The translations under genes were made by a program, and so were the position numbers. This document shows, one piece after another, positions 63,999 through 64,000 of a stretch of 64,000 nt of DNA (its first letter is position 1; each line of letters starts with the position of its first letter). A model generated the notes under the pieces. It ran no database searches, was not told the DNA's origin, and saw nothing but the letters and a program-made list of their open reading frames with translations. The DNA is taken from NCBI GenBank assembly GCA_026987075.1, contig JALSNI010000058.1, forward strand, positions 1 to 64,000, given 5' to 3'. This stretch comes from Persephonella sp. Its GTDB lineage: Bacteria > Aquificota > Aquificia > Aquificales > Hydrogenothermaceae.

Positions 63999-64000
63999 TA

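Overview
The window looks like an AT-rich chromosome segment from a thermophilic, chemolithotrophic Aquificota, most likely of the Hydrogenothermaceae (Persephonella/Sulfurihydrogenibium type). This rests on Lys/Glu-rich proteins, a type II (CcsBA) cytochrome c maturation system, a DhnA-type aldolase, hslU/hslV, fused ADP-forming acyl-CoA synthetase, NDH-2 and bacterial HerA/NurA homologues. The genus is an inference. I see no rRNA, tRNA, CRISPR array or insertion sequence.

0-18.5 kb is an accessory-looking multihaem cytochrome island. A minus-strand operon (6683 to 994) encodes two periplasmic dodecahaem cytochromes (one membrane anchored), a NapC/NirT-type tetrahaem quinol dehydrogenase and two octahaem cytochromes with an N-terminal beta-sandwich-like domain. 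A divergent plus-strand operon (7010 to 17709) encodes an OmcE-like tetrahaem cytochrome, three NHL beta-propeller proteins each translationally coupled to a cytochrome, a second divergent tetrahaem cytochrome, a parvulin-type isomerase, an outer-membrane beta barrel with a SPOR peptidoglycan-binding domain, a 12-haem cytochrome with an OmcE-like front half, a small NTF2-like protein and a monohaem cytochrome. A second OmcE-like subunit faces the operon from the other side (17729-18463), followed by ccsBA. I count 64 CXXCH motifs plus five unusual ones (three CX3CH, one CX5CH, one CX12CH). Together they read as a complete quinol-pool to cell-exterior electron conduit ending in a candidate polymerised cytochrome filament (nanowire). 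At the left edge lie a HEPN-like gene, a small partner and a 5'-truncated remnant.

22-28 kb holds a molybdate uptake operon (modA, a stand-alone di-Mop protein, modB, modC) behind a promoter overlapped by an inverted repeat with the architecture of a ModE operator, then ccdA and a TlpA-like thioredoxin (cytochrome maturation), a fumarate reductase/succinate dehydrogenase iron-sulfur subunit with an extra cysteine, and an AI-2E family permease.

28-35.2 kb is a long minus-strand housekeeping run: NlpC/P60 hydrolase, hslV, a PriA homologue whose ATPase motifs have decayed, HIT protein, LapA-like protein, a 45-residue membrane protein, DhnA aldolase, NDH-2, UDP-glucuronate decarboxylase and a 32-residue membrane protein. 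35.2-41.9 kb runs plus: rsmD, coaD, lptE, holA, ruvB, nadA, then (minus) a rhodanese, and (plus) a GlcD-type oxidase and rpmB.

41.9-48.5 kb holds a PLD-nuclease/HerA-ATPase fusion, obg, an unknown gene, a NurA nuclease, a ComEA-like HhH protein, a creatininase family enzyme and a sirtuin. 48.5-64 kb is mixed housekeeping: ferredoxin, hemW, proC, a DEDDh exonuclease, a CPA2 antiporter with its TrkA-N regulatory protein, a CgeB-like glycosyltransferase, a SPOR protein, argS, pyrG, an ADP-forming acyl-CoA synthetase, hslU and small proteins up to the right edge.
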